The translations under genes and the position numbers were made by a program. DNA of 64,000 nucleotides from Argyresthia goedartella (taxonomy: Eukaryota > Arthropoda > Insecta > Lepidoptera > Argyresthiidae): assembly GCA_949825045.1 (NCBI GenBank), contig OX463820.1:11172501-11236500 (forward strand). Reading direction: 5' to 3'. The notes beneath the pieces were generated by a model that saw only the letters and a list, made by a program, of their open reading frames with translations, was not told where the DNA came from and made no database searches. This document shows, in pieces, positions 22,682 to 32,987 of the stretch (position 1 is the stretch's first letter; the number at the start of each line of letters is the position of its first letter).

Positions 22682-22888
22682 AACATTTAACATTTACATT
22701 TACATATAGGCACATACATTGCTTCTGGCCCCACACTAGGATACCCTGTGTCGGGGGATCCAGAAACAGCGACTTCACACACATACATCCAAGACCGCTT
22801 TTTTTTATTTACACCTAGCCGGGGATCGAACCCGGGACCTCTCGCATGGCAGGCAAGCCCACAACCGCTGCGCCACAGAGGTCGTCGT
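22682..22888 (-). mobile_element. SINE family 2 (tRNA-Gly-like head), copy a
   Basis: On the minus strand the head reads CTCTGTGGCGCAGCGGTTGT, then CTTGCCTGCCATGCGAG and GGTTCGATCCCCGG. The CTTGCCTGCCATGCGAG arm is very close to the anticodon arm of insect and vertebrate tRNA-Gly(GCC). The body contains ACACAGGGTATCCTAGTGTG and the tail is AAATGTAAATGTTAAATG-like. A second copy lies 500 bp away at 23375-23570, with fragments near 33480 and 34300. Confidence 0.8.
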
Positions 22889-23374
22889 CGATATGCTGGG
22901 CCGACCTATAAACTAATTTGACACCTAGGCCGGCCAAGCTATTTCTATTACTTACTATATCTGCCGATAAACGCCGTTGTATCAAAAGCTACCAAAGTAA
23001 ATTAGGGCAGTATATCATGATCGAAACCAAATATATATATTTTTTTATTATAATTTTTATTTGTGGGCTGTTTTCTTTGCGTTTTTCAAACTTTCCAAGA
23101 ACCTTCCTCAGACTTCAACTGACAGTTTAAAATAAAGTTCAACCGAATCGGTCCTGTCGTTTTCCAGTTTCGCCCTTTAACTTTAGGGCTAACTTTATTA
23201 AAAAGCTAAGTTGAGATTTGGTGGGCATATAGAGACAAAGGGGCAAGAAATTTTCATTGTTTTTGGACTCTATTAACAAGCAATAAGGTTGAATTTTGGT
23301 GGGCATATAGTGGGACAATAAACAGGGATCAAATAGAAGATAGACTGTTCTGGGTAATTTCATTCGGCAACACA
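22889..23374. other. Intergenic stretch between two SINEs, no gene seen
   Basis: No coding signal. AATTTTGGTGGGCATATAG and a similar GATTTGGTGGGCATATAG block occur at about 23215-23231 and 23290-23310, suggesting a small internal duplication. Confidence 0.4.
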
Positions 23375-23570
23375 TTTAAACATAAACATAAACATTTACA
23401 TACAGACACATACATTGCTTCTAGCCCCACACTAGGATACCCTGTGTCGTGGGAATCAGAAGGAGCGACGTCACACACATATAAACATCCAAGACCTGGA
23501 AATCGGATGAAAAGGATCGAACCCGAGACCTCTCACATGGTAGGCAGAACCACAACCACAGAGGTCCTCT
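23375..23570 (-). mobile_element. SINE family 2, copy b
   Basis: Same order as copy a on the minus strand. It has a degraded tRNA-like head (ATGTGAGAGGTCTCGGGTTC), a body with GACACAGGGTATCCTAGTGT, and a tail made of ATGTTTATGTTTA units. The head has lost several tRNA positions, so it is probably the older or more damaged copy. Confidence 0.75.
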
Positions 23571-24167
23571 GTAGATTAGATTTATCAGTAGGTATGTATT
23601 AGGATGAAATTGGCGTTTTGTATGGAGAAATTGAAGTTAACTCAATTTTCAGTTCAAACATATTTGTATTTTTTTAGGAATGACAGATCCTAATTTTATA
23701 AACTTTGTGTGTATGAATGAGACAACATTTAGCTAACAGAAAATATTATATAATTTTTGAAAAGTGTCAGCTGTAAAAATATATTACGAATATTATCATG
23801 AAAATGGATGACATTTAGGAGGTACTGATTTTGAAGATAACATTTTAGTTATCAAACTGAAAATTAAAAGAAAATTTAATAAGTAGATGTAAAATATTGA
23901 AATTAATTTTAAAACAATAAAAAAAAAACTGGATATAGCTATAGAATTACTCGAATGATGACCTCCTGAATCTGGAAGAAAAATTCTCCAATTTCATAAG
24001 TAAAAGCACCCAATATTATTAGAGGACACAGTTGCCCACTGCCACCCCGTATAGGAAATATTGCCGTCAGCGGCGGTCCTGAAATTTACAGAATTACGCC
24101 CCCCCCCCCCCCCCCACGCCTGTCTTATTAACATCTATCATCATCACCAACATTCATAATTATCTTT
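23571..24167. other. Intergenic stretch with a poly-C tract
   Basis: AT-rich and featureless apart from an uninterrupted run of 17 C at 24099-24115, which is exceptional in this AT-rich DNA and prone to sequencing error. Confidence 0.5.
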
Positions 24168-24696
24168 ATCTACACACGTATCATAAACCCTCTTTACTGC
24201 GTACAAAAACCGCACGTTACCATCAGCATAATGTTAAACTACTTAGTAAAAACTCATTTCATATCTGAAAAATTACACATTATGACCATAACGTGTAATT
24301 TTTCTACACATTATGACATTAAAATTTCGAACGCCGACGCCCGCCTCGTGCCGCCCCTAGTTTGTCTGTGAAGTTGGTACTGACATTCAAATTTCGAACG
24401 CCGACGCCCGCCTGCGTGAAGTTGGTACTACAGAACAAGCTAAACAACTGCAGAGCCACAATGCCGGTCAAACATGCGGTTCCTGAACACATCAAAGAGA
24501 GCATGATATGTGTGTACATAAACTAGTGTATGTAAACTAGTGTATGTAGTACATAATTAGGCATTAAAATTGACTGTACATAATTAGGCATTAAAACTCT
24601 CGAGTGATATTATTATGAAACTCGCCTTCGGCTTGTTTCATAAGCCCACGCTCGAGTATTAATGCCCTCCATTATGTAGCAGTCACATAAACTACT
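24168..24696 (+). repeat. Composite repeat C, copy 1
   Basis: Two modules occur in fixed order. Module A (24168-24518) has inverted ends ATCTACACACGTATCATAAA and its mirror near 24495-24518, with an internal palindrome AAAATTACACATTATG...GTAATTTTT. Module B (to 24696) is a palindromic block with arms ATAATTAGGCATTAA / TTAATGCCCTCCATTATG around GAAACTCGCCTTCGGC. The same A-B arrangement occurs at 28120-28586 and inverted at 47331-47748. This copy has a small duplication around 24330-24425 (TTTCGAACGCCGACGCCCGC appears twice). No protein is encoded. Probably a non-autonomous DNA element. Confidence 0.7.
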
Positions 24697-25194
24697 AATA
24701 TCCATTCATATTCGCAATAATCATCTCATAATTCCAAGACAGTAAAAAATACTGTCTTTTTATTACAAACGCAAAACAATCAACTCACAAATAACGAAAG
24801 TGCGTGAGTTCTTTTATGTTCCCCGATGCAATTAGTATTCCGAGATTTCTCTCAAGAAACCGCCAACGATGCGCCGACTAACGCAACTTCACAACAACTT
24901 GCATTCAATGCTGGTTTTGCTTGTACAAGTAATCCTCATCTCGCTGCACAAAACGCAGTGGTTGTGCGATAGGAATTTAAAGTCATCATCCAATTTAAAG
25001 ATGTGACAATTTGCTTAACTTAGTGAAGTACACACAATTAATTTCATGAGTTTAACGGCTGTGGGGCTGTAAGTACCATTTCGGATTAAAATTGTAAGGA
25101 GTATGGTGATAAGAGTGTTTTAAAGTCGCTTAACGATTTAAAATACTCCGATTTCACCGTTTCTTACAGCTTTCATGCTAGAAATGCTCATTTT
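24697..25194. other. Intergenic stretch with no gene seen
   Basis: No recognised feature. Confidence 0.35.
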
Positions 25195-25400
25195 TACCCC
25201 ACTGCGGCGAAGCGGAAAAGAGACGGGTTATGTGTTTGACTTGTGTTAAATACATACAGGTATGTGTGTGTATGTATGTGTGTCCGTTCCTGTCTACCCT
25301 CGTAACTACTCAACGGCTCAACCGATTTTGATAAATTATGTCATTAGATTCATCTTGATGAAGATTGCACAATCTACGAACAAAAACTAAAAAATAATAA
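25195..25400 (+). repeat. Dispersed repeat E, copy 1
   Basis: CTGCGGCGAAGCGGAAAAGA, a GTATGTATGTGTGT tract, CCTCGTAACTACTCAACGGC, TTTTGATAAAT and CATTAGATTCATCTTGATG are matched in order by the reverse complement of 45640-45845. It is a widely seen kind of insect repeat. The class is uncertain. Confidence 0.65.
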
Positions 25401-25737
25401 TATAAAAACCCCTTTGCTGTTTTGTACTTTTTAGCTACCTCGGTACTTAGGTACCCTAAAAATTACAAAACAAGCTGATATGACGTTGTTGTTGAGATCC
25501 GATAAAGTTATTAAAGTACTGTGTTAAATTTAATTTAATTCAATTGCATGCAGGACCAATTAAATTTAATAAAGTAAGCCTCGCTTTCATTACTTATATT
25601 GAATTTCAAATGATCTAAATGTACTTTTTTGAGAAGTCGAAGTTTCAGCTTCGTAAAGATTCACCGTAACTTATTAATAAGTCTTATTACAACAGTTTGA
25701 CTGTTAAACCACAAATTGTTGCTTTTAACCCATTAAT

Positions 25738-26009
25738 GTCCCCACCGAGGGGCAAAGGCCTTTACCCGGTTACTAGTATGATTAAGCCATTCTCCACCAC
25801 GCTGGCTCAGTGCGGGTTAATGAAGGGGTTTTACGACCACTACCACTTAGCGATAGTAGCCGCGACCTAGAGCTTAACGTGTCATCCGAAACACTGAACG
25901 CCTGATAATGTACTTAAGATAATTTATTATCTCAGTACATAGTCAGGATTCGAACCTGCATATCCTGTGTGAGAAGCAAGCGTGAAAACCATTAAACCAT
26001 GGACCTCTT
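25738..26009 (+). mobile_element. SINE-like family 3, copy a
   Basis: Reads GTCCCCACCGAGGGGCAAAG, CCACGCTGGCTCAGTGCGGG and GCGATAGTAGCCGCGACC. It ends with a tRNA-like block in inverted sense (GATTCGAACCTGCATATCC, GAGAAGCAAGCGTGAAAACC, CATGGACCTCT). Another copy lies at 54331-54604, with minus-strand fragments at 31492-31640 and 32020-32176. The tRNA-like part resembles an A/B-box tRNA with a CTC-type anticodon loop, but this is tentative. Confidence 0.6.
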
Positions 26010-26570
26010 TTCAACCCTATAGCCTGGTATTAAAGTCCAACACCATTGAAAATTCTGCAAGCCCATGCAAGCTGAGGGATTAAACGGACCTAAAAACGTT
26101 GTTAAAAGCAAATATACAAGGATGTTGGCTGCCATCCACAAATTGATTAAAAACCTGAGCTCACCGAGTCGTGATGGAAACTATCGGGCATCGGGGAAAG
26201 GAAATTATTACAAAGGTACTGTAAGTGAACCCCGTAGCTATTCACGATCTCACGACAGTCAATAACAGAGTGCATGTCGGCAGGCCCACGACATAGACCA
26301 CGTATATTTTACAGGCAACACCAATTCTCATTTAATCGGCATTAGCGATTACTAGAATATGGCGAGGGTGCAAATTCAAGGTGTAACAGTAAGGTGAAGT
26401 CATATTTTAAACGATATAATTCTAGGCAACTTGAACTATAAAACACTTTTACCAGTGTTTTTTACTTGGCTTTTACTTGACGACCAGAATGGGCGACTTT
26501 TTACAATACACAAGACTTTAAACCAGTTCATTGCACCCTATATAGTATGTACTAATAATTAGGCTCCTAC
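26010..26570. other. Intergenic stretch with no gene seen
   Basis: The open frame at 26065-26265 has no recognisable motif. Confidence 0.35.
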
Positions 26571-26674
26571 TTAATGTTTTATTATTCTTGCTTGATTATG
26601 TTATGACGTTCATTAAGTCTCATTTTTTGTGCTATTATGAATAAAAAATCTTTGAACTGAACTGAACTGAACTG
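26571..26674 (+). repeat. Retroelement 3-prime end with (TGAAC)n tail
   Basis: A stretch ending TATGAATAAAAAATCTTTGA and then TGAAC units (26653-26674) looks like the tail of a retrotransposed element. SINE family 1 copy b begins directly after it. Which LINE it belongs to is unknown. Confidence 0.4.
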
Positions 26675-26905
26675 CCAAGTCGGCAGTGACCCTGCCTACG
26701 AAGCCAAGGGTCCCGGGTTCGAGTCCCGGTGGGGGCAAATATTTGTTTGATGAGAACGGATGTTTTTATCCTAGTCATGGTTGTTTATCTATCTAAGTAT
26801 AATATTTATCTATATATGCATGTGTATCGTTGTCTAGTACCCAAGATACAGGGAATCCTAGTTTGGGGCTAGATCAATGTGTGTAAAAAGTGTGCAAAGA
26901 ATTAT
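26673..26905 (+). mobile_element. SINE family 1, copy b (5-prime truncated)
   Basis: Lacks the first bases of the tRNA-like head (starts GCCAAGTCGGCAGTGACC). It retains the B box GGTTCGAGTCCCGG, the body and the GTGTGTAAAAAGTGTGCAAAG end, followed by a TTATAATTACAATTATTAT tail. Confidence 0.8.
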
Positions 26906-27059
26906 AATTACAATTATTATCACTTCCCCAATGCTCGTAAGAGTCGACCGTCCGCATGGCCCAAAACGTCATTCTGTGATACCGTTTAGTTTGGCGAAAT
27001 ATTAAACGCTAAATGCACCAAAAAGCAGCTTTATTAGAATTCAACTTAAATGCCTCCTT

Positions 27060-27317
27060 CAAAAACAGGTAGGATAAAGATCAAAAGGCGTATTACTAAC
27101 GCCTGGAAGAGCTTCTGGTCCGTGGAGGAACTAATGAAAGGAAACCTTCCGCTGACCCACAAGCGCAAACTCATCGACATGTCTATCCTATCCTTACCAT
27201 GGCGCTCAGACATGGTATTTGAACAAACTTCAAAAGCCCAAACTCAAGGTTTTCCAGCGAGCAATGGAGCGCAGCATTCTAAGGGTTCGCAGGAACACCA
27301 CACTGCCCTCCTTAAGT
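27060..27317 (+). pseudogene. RTE-like LINE relic, cut short by a hairpin element
   Basis: Reads RRITNAWKSFWSVEELMKGN and LPLTHKRKLIDM. Another frame gives YLNKLQKPKLKVFQRAMERS and ILRVRRNTTLPSLSDW. This is the RTE-type stretch after the reverse-transcriptase catalytic box (RRI..AW..fW.LK.......KRK..d...LP.LTYG.QTW.......KL...QRAMERSILG). The frame shifts near 27200. The coding similarity stops where the inverted-repeat element at 27318 begins. Confidence 0.75.
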
Positions 27318-27631
27318 GACTGGTGACCGCGTGAATTTACCATACAAACGTAATACAAAAATGATTTGAATTTGAGAACTAGTTGAAATCATTTAGACTG
27401 TTAATCGGATTAATACAGTGTTTACGCAGGTTTCTGGTCGTATACCAAGGTTCTTATTCAAATTACTTAAAAATATTTGTAAATCGGTTGAAGAGGAACC
27501 CTGGTATCAGACCAGGAACCTGCGTAAACAGTGTATAAATCCGATTAACAGTCTAAATACGTTAAACTATTTCTCAAATTCAAATCATTTTTGTATTACG
27601 TTTGTATGGGAAATTCACGCGGTCACCGGTC
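27318..27631. mobile_element. Foldback/MITE-like element with very long inverted arms
   Basis: The two halves are near mirror images. GACTGGTGACCGCGTGAATT, CATACAAACGTAATACAAAA and TTAGACTGTTAATCGG occur on the left and reappear inverted on the right, ending CGCGGTCACCGGTC. Arms of roughly 145 bp leave almost no unique centre, so the single strand would fold into one long hairpin. No coding capacity. It interrupts the RTE-like relic. No target duplication is obvious. Confidence 0.85.
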
Positions 27632-28119
27632 TCTCTGGCATCGCTGATGACGGTGCCTTAAAAAAAACTTGAATGTTATTTTGTGATGTTTTTCCTTAGT
27701 GCAAGAGGCAGCCCTAGATGTTTTTAAGTCTCTATTTTTTTCCAAATTGTAGTAAGTGTCTGTATCTCCACTATAATATACTGCGCTGGAGGGTGAGGGA
27801 GGATTAATATCTAAATAATGAGGAGAGTTGAGTGTCGGGCGACGTGTGACGCCACGCCCCTAGTAGCGTCAGCATGGAAATACAGGAATTTAAGACAATA
27901 ATTATCAATTATTTAATGCTATGACGATTCAAAATGGCATACTCTGCATTTATTCAAAGAAAATAAAAGCCTTTTGTAGTTGGGTAGGCACCTAACCTAG
28001 GCCAACCAGAAAAATCCTCTTAAAAAGAGAGTGCGCGGCCAGAGTCCTGGAGTCCTGCCGTGTTACTAACAAAAATATTAAATACAGTATAACCTCAAAA
28101 CACATTCATTTATATTTTG
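27632..28119. other. Intergenic stretch with no gene seen
   Basis: No recognised coding or RNA feature. Confidence 0.4.
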
Positions 28120-28586
28120 ATCTACACACGTATTATAAACCCTTTTTTCTGCGTACAAAAACCGCACGTTACGATCAGCATAATGTTAAAACAACTTGGT
28201 AAAAACTAATTTCTTATCTGAAAAATAACACATTATGGCCATAATGTGTAATTTTTCTACATATTATGACATTCAAATTTTGAACGCGGACGCCCGCCTG
28301 CGTGCCGCCAAAGTAGGGGACTTTGTTTGTGAAGTTGGTACTGCTGTACAAGCTAAACAAGTGCAAATGAATTATCAATGCCACTATGCCGGTCGAACAT
28401 GCGGTTCCTGAACACATTAAAGAGAGCTTATGATATGTGTGTAGATAAACTAGTGTATGTAACTGTACATAATTAGGCATTAAAACTCTCGAGTGATATT
28501 ATTATGAAACTCGCCTTCGGCTCGTTTCATGTACCCACTCTCGAGTGTTAATGCCCTCCATTATGTAGCAGTCACATAAAATACTA
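28120..28586 (+). repeat. Composite repeat C, copy 2
   Basis: Same two-module layout as the copy at 24168, without the internal duplication. Module A spans 28120-28446 and holds a perfect 22-bp palindrome at 28228-28249 (ACACATTATGGCCATAATGT plus GT). Module B follows, with the ACTCTCGAGTG palindromic hairpin. Confidence 0.75.
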
Positions 28587-29054
28587 TTAAACAACTCTTG
28601 AACAGGAGTTTTATTATTTTATAGTATTAATTAAAACTACTAACTAAAAATTTGGAGTTATAAAGATTATAAAAACTTAAAAAAATGGAACAACTGACAA
28701 TAAATGTACTGACCCTCTACCCTCCCCTGTCTACCTCTCTCTGACGTGTCTTGGATGAGAGCGGATTCTAAGCTCTAACCCAGAGCGCATGAGACCCAGA
28801 ACTCCACTCGGTCCATCACAGTAAAGAGCTCAAAGTGAGCACTATGCACTTACCACAATTGCGCCAGCTCAGTGACATCTTCTGATATCGATCCATATTT
28901 CCTACATAACTTCACACTACGCCACACATAGGTAATCTTGGTACCCGCGAGGAATGCGTTTTCCCTCCCTCTCTCGCTCGCTCTCGCCCTCGACGTGTCA
29001 GTAGGACACTGTCACGCACGCTATAACGTCATGAGAGCGAGGTGCCAAGTTGAC
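28587..29054. other. Intergenic stretch with no gene seen
   Basis: No recognised feature. A CT-rich patch (CCTCCCTCTCTCGCTCGCTC) sits at about 28964-28983. Confidence 0.35.
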
Positions 29055-29262
29055 TGTAGAAGGTACCATCATCAGCAGTTGTGGAAGTCCACTGTAAGGG
29101 TTCTTTTCTCGTGCAGCCCAACACTTAAAAGTCATAAAACAAATGGTTTTTGAAAGGTTTTGGAAATTCGACAAAAAAAATAACAAAAGCAAGGGTTTAC
29201 AGCCACATGCTGGCTGCAAGGGAAATAAGTTTTAATGTGGGCTTCCACTTCTGCTAGTGATT
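29055..29262 (+). repeat. Dispersed repeat F, copy 1
   Basis: Collinear with 34420-34615 in the same orientation. Shared blocks are TACCATCATCAG.AGTTGTGG, CCACTGTAAGGG, AATGGTTTTTGAA.GG, AACAAAAGCAAGGGTTTAC, GCTGCAAGGGAAATAAGTTT and GTGGGCTTCCACTTCTG. The two copies differ at many positions. No protein and no recognised class. Confidence 0.65.
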
Positions 29263-30317
29263 AGAAACACAAGTATAGTCTTTATCTGCTATCCGTACCC
29301 GGTAGCGCAAATGCTATCTCCACTTGAGACAGCCAGTGGCGGTGGAACCGGAAAAAATGTCGATAACGACGTGATTTAGTACCGTTAGCATCCACCAATG
29401 TCTTATCCTATATCCACGCCCGCAACAATAGGAGCACAAGATATATCCGATTCAGTGACTCAGCTTTACGTCTCGCGTATTTCGTGATAGGGTTGAGATT
29501 TGGCATTAATTTGTCGCTTCTTTCTTTATTTACCAGACACTGGGACCAATGGTGGAGGTAACACAACTAAACTAACTAAACTAAACAAAGCTAGTGGCTC
29601 TGCGAGCTGTGGACCTGACGAGTGACACTTTCTTTTAATAACATATACAAACTTATGAATGCACCTTACTTATGCACTTTACTTAGTTACGCACATGGAG
29701 TATGAAAGCAGCCGCACCGACTACTTTGTAAACTACATTTTGCGATCTTAAACCCAAACTATTGACTTTTTACTAAACTATACCTATAAAGCTTGGTACT
29801 CTCACGGTCTCTACAATTCCAACGACACTTAATTTCTTAAATACCTTCAAGCTGTTTGGACTGTGGCGGTTTTTTCACATCTCCGCCATTTTGAAAAATT
29901 TCTAAAACCTGAATCGACAAAAAAAAAATCGAACCTCCTTACCGAAAATCACGAGAAACTGTTGATAAATGCGGCCTGTAGAGCATAACATCCGGACATA
30001 CGAAAGCATTTTTGCCCAATGCTGAAACGGAGGCGCTTTGTCGCTTCGCTCGCTCGGTTAATAAAAGGCAAATATTTAACACGGCAACTGAAATCCTTTT
30101 TAGGCGACTTTCTATTAAGTCACAAAAAAACTAACTTTGCAGTGATTAAATATCTTAGCAACTATTAAACTATACAAGCAACAAAAGGCTAGGATCAAAA
30201 AAACTAAAAAACGGCTGCTACTGTAAGGTGTCAAATATATCAAGCGGGATCAGTGTAAAACTGGTTAAGGTATTATAAAACCTAATGTGGCGACTAATTT
30301 TCCTTTTTTAATAAAAT
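29263..30317. other. Intergenic stretch with no gene seen
   Basis: No recognised coding signal; short homopolymer tracts only. Confidence 0.4.
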
Positions 30318-30568
30318 GACGACCCGAACGGCCGAGTCGGCAGTGAACCTGCCTACGAAGCTAAGGGTCCCGGGTTCAGTCCCGGTGAGGGCAAATATTT
30401 GTTTGATGAGAACGGATTTTTGTTCCCGTGTAATGGTTGTTTATCTATCTAAGTATAATATTTATCTTTATAAGTATGTGTATCGTTGTCCAGTTCCCAA
30501 GATACAAGGAATCCTAGTTTGGGCTAGATCAATGTGTGTAAATAGTGTGCAAGGTATTATTATTATAA
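30318..30568 (+). mobile_element. SINE family 1, copy c
   Basis: Full length: GACGACCCGAACGGCCGAGT (A box), GGTTCAGTCCCGG (B box with one base lost), body, GTGTGCAAGG end and an (ATT)n tail at about 30555-30566. The loss of one base in the B box would weaken internal polymerase III transcription. Confidence 0.85.
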
Positions 30569-30874
30569 TGTTCCTTTGAAAATGGAATCTTTCGCTACAA
30601 CACACAAGCGCTGTCGGATTTAAGGTTTTCAGTTTAGTTCCGTAATTCGTTGGTTTTGACACCTGGAGAATTGCACTTAGGTACTCACTGCTTTGTTGAC
30701 TCCTCATCCTGAGAGGTTACGCAGCCTTTTTAGCGATTCAGATTAGGGTCAAAACAAGAACATCACCATGACAACCGTTTCCCTTCCAATACGCCATATT
30801 AGGCTTTATTTACCTCCATGGCTCACAGTTGATAACTGTAAACACAAAGGGGTTGTTTTCAGTATTCAGTATTT

Positions 30875-31130
30875 AATAATAATAATAATAATAATAAAAA
30901 TAATAATCATTTATTCAGTAAAAAGTGTACATTAAAATTACTTGTTTTTACATTTGTAAAAGAACAAGGGATGTTCACTACTCCCTAATAAAGGGCGGAC
31001 CCTGTGGTATAGGATGAGTAGTTGTACTTCCCACCAGTAAATGACACATTATACAGAGTTTTTGAAAATAGGTTTAATTTATTGTGTCATATAAATAGGT
31101 ACATTTCACTTATAAGTCAGTACTCTATAA
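30875..31130 (-). repeat. (AAT)n microsatellite next to a LINE-type 3-prime end
   Basis: An (AAT)n run at 30875-30908 is followed by CATTTATTCAGTAAAAAGTG and TACATTAAAATTACTTG. Read on the minus strand this ends in ...ACTGAATAAATG and then ATT repeats, the look of a LINE 3-prime terminus. The element itself is not identifiable from this fragment. Confidence 0.45.
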
Positions 31131-31491
31131 TTATATGGGCCCCGTTAGGGCATTGCACAGTGATTTAAATAACTAGATTTATCATTCACATTAATTTCAT
31201 TCAACGACATTTTTTAGTCCGTATATCACACGAGCTGACGCCCGCTCAATATGTGGGGACCCGGGCATAGCAGGGAGGTCTGACTCCTGGGCATGGGTAA
31301 TTCCATTTTTTTCCCCCTCCAAAAAAAAAGGCTTTATTTACAAAGCCAAGACAAGTTTTAAGACGGTCATGGTAATTTTGCTGATCAGTTTGGGTTCCGC
31401 ACGTGAATTGGCATAAGGTGTTGCAGTAACGCCCCTGTTCTGATTTTCAGTCATTTTACGATATTTTACTCACATAAAATACTTAACTCAA
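31131..31491. other. Intergenic stretch with no gene seen
   Basis: No recognised feature beyond short A tracts. Confidence 0.35.
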
Positions 31492-31640
31492 AAAGAGCTT
31501 CATGGTCTAATAGGTTTCATGCTTGCTTCTCACACACGAGATGCAGGTTCGAAACCTGACCACGTACCAATGTGATATTAATTTATCTTAAGTATATTAC
31601 CGGACGTTCAGTGTTTCGGACAAAACCACTGAAGAGAGCT
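31492..31640 (-). mobile_element. SINE-like family 3, fragment (tRNA-like part)
   Basis: The plus strand reads GAGCTTCATGGTCTAATAGG, CTTGCTTCTCACACACGAGA and GCAGGTTCGAAACCTGA, then CGTTCAGTGTTTCGGA. These are the reverse complement of the corresponding parts of the copies at 25738 and 54331. Its missing other part may be the fragment at 32020-32176, about 400 bp away in the same orientation. Confidence 0.55.
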
Positions 31641-32019
31641 TTGGAAAAAAAATATAAAATTATTTCCAATTAATTCATCTTCATAGGTCTCAAAAAATTA
31701 TATGTTTTTCACAAAGAGATAATCTAGTTTAAATACTATGTCGTTACGCGATTGGATTAATTTGGCTCGATCGTAAAAAATGCTGAACATAGTCTATATT
31801 TAAAAGGAGATTCAATAATTTTAATATAAAATTACTGACTCTTTTAGAGCTCCTTAAATTTTATCGATTAGCTTATTTCCGTTTTCAGTAAATTCGAAAA
31901 AACACCTAATTTATTAATGTATCCGGGCGGCCCGATGCTATTCCGCGCCGCCCGCTACCCCGCCAGTTCCGCTACCCCACCAGAAGACGACGGGCGAATG
32001 CGGCGCCCCCCACCTCAAC
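31641..32019. other. Sequence between two family-3 SINE fragments
   Basis: AT-rich until about 31920, then abruptly GC-rich (GGGCGGCCCGATGCTATTCC, CGCTACCCCGCCAGTTCC). It may be an insertion that split the SINE, or part of a longer form of that family. No coding signal. Confidence 0.35.
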
Positions 32020-32176
32020 AGCCAGAACTGGGCCTGCTCTAGGTCTCGGCTACTATCGCTACGGTGGTAGTAGTCGTAAAACCGCTCCTTCAACGCGCAC
32101 TGAGCTAGCGTGTGGGAGTATGGCTTGATCTTACTCGTATTCGGGTACAGGCCTGTGCCCCTCGGCGAGGCATTAA
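32020..32176 (-). mobile_element. SINE-like family 3, fragment (5-prime part)
   Basis: The reverse complement reads CCGAGGGGCACAGGCCTGTA, CTCAGTGCGCGTTGAAGGAG and GCGATAGTAGCCGAGACC. It matches 25743-25870 in order with moderate divergence. Confidence 0.6.
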
Positions 32177-32689
32177 TGGGCTACATTTATTTATTAATAA
32201 AATACTCAACAACATCTACATATCTCTTGTGAGGAAACTGCCCACTGCTATCGGGAAGCGAGTAATTGTTTGACAGGCTGTCACGTGAGGCGCTGCAATA
32301 AATGAAAGGGACTAGTTTACGAAGGGTTTTGTGCAATACCCATCTTTGAAGCGTTGTTCCTCCTAAAGTAGACACTTTCTAAATTCAGCAAAAATATATG
32401 TTAACAGAATTAAATTCTTCAATAGTAGTATTTGAAAACATCATAATATCAAGTGGAGTCAATCCGATTAGTCGCCTTAGACATCTGTCAATAGTAGGGA
32501 CAGAGCTATGCGTTGGTCTCCCTTTCTCTTCTAAGCGAAAGAAGGAGAAGGAGACTGACGTATAGATCTGTTCATACCATTGACAGATGTCAAATGCGAC
32601 TTCTAAGAATGGCTCCACTGTGAGACGCGTTATCTCTTGAGATCTAAATAAAAAGAGATATTGATATTGATTCCTGCGTAAAAAAATAA
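32177..32689. other. Intergenic stretch with no gene seen
   Basis: Minus-strand open frames at 32187-32375 and 32385-32618 show no recognised domain. Confidence 0.35.
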
Positions 32690-32855
32690 GTATTTAAGAT
32701 ATCTTAAAACGTCGTGTTTGAAATTATAGAAATATATTTTTTGGAAAACTTGTTGTTGTGATGAACTTTGTTTCGATATGGTTGAGTCTAAATCGTCAAT
32801 CACCACGAATCGAGCTGCTAATTTTACCGATATACGAGCCTTAAAATGTTTTCTT
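32690..32855 (+). repeat. Dispersed repeat G, copy 2
   Basis: Collinear, diverged counterpart of 9860-10060 (AATCACCACGAATCGAGCTG, CTAATTTTACCGATATACGA). Confidence 0.5.
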
Positions 32856-32944
32856 AATGTATTAAAATAGGCATTTGTGGTTTCAGTTAACGTTAATTAT
32901 CAACAGATGGCGCTAGCGGTGATTTCAAATTCAACAGATTTGTG

Positions 32945-32980
32945 ATGTAGAGTCAATGCATCCATGCATTGACTCTACAT
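32945..32980. repeat. Perfect 17-bp-arm hairpin
   Basis: ATGTAGAGTCAATGCAT is followed by CC and then its exact reverse complement. It would extrude or fold as a tight hairpin. A second perfect hairpin follows 7 bp later. Confidence 0.9.
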
Positions 32981-32987
32981 ACATGAG

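Noticed and set aside
22801..22888. tRNA-Gly gene on the minus strand
   Set aside because: The acceptor stem is not complementary and a shared SINE body follows. A second damaged copy lies nearby.
27418..27672. 84-residue frame in the foldback element
   Set aside because: Lies in the mirror arm of an inverted repeat and has no protein family.
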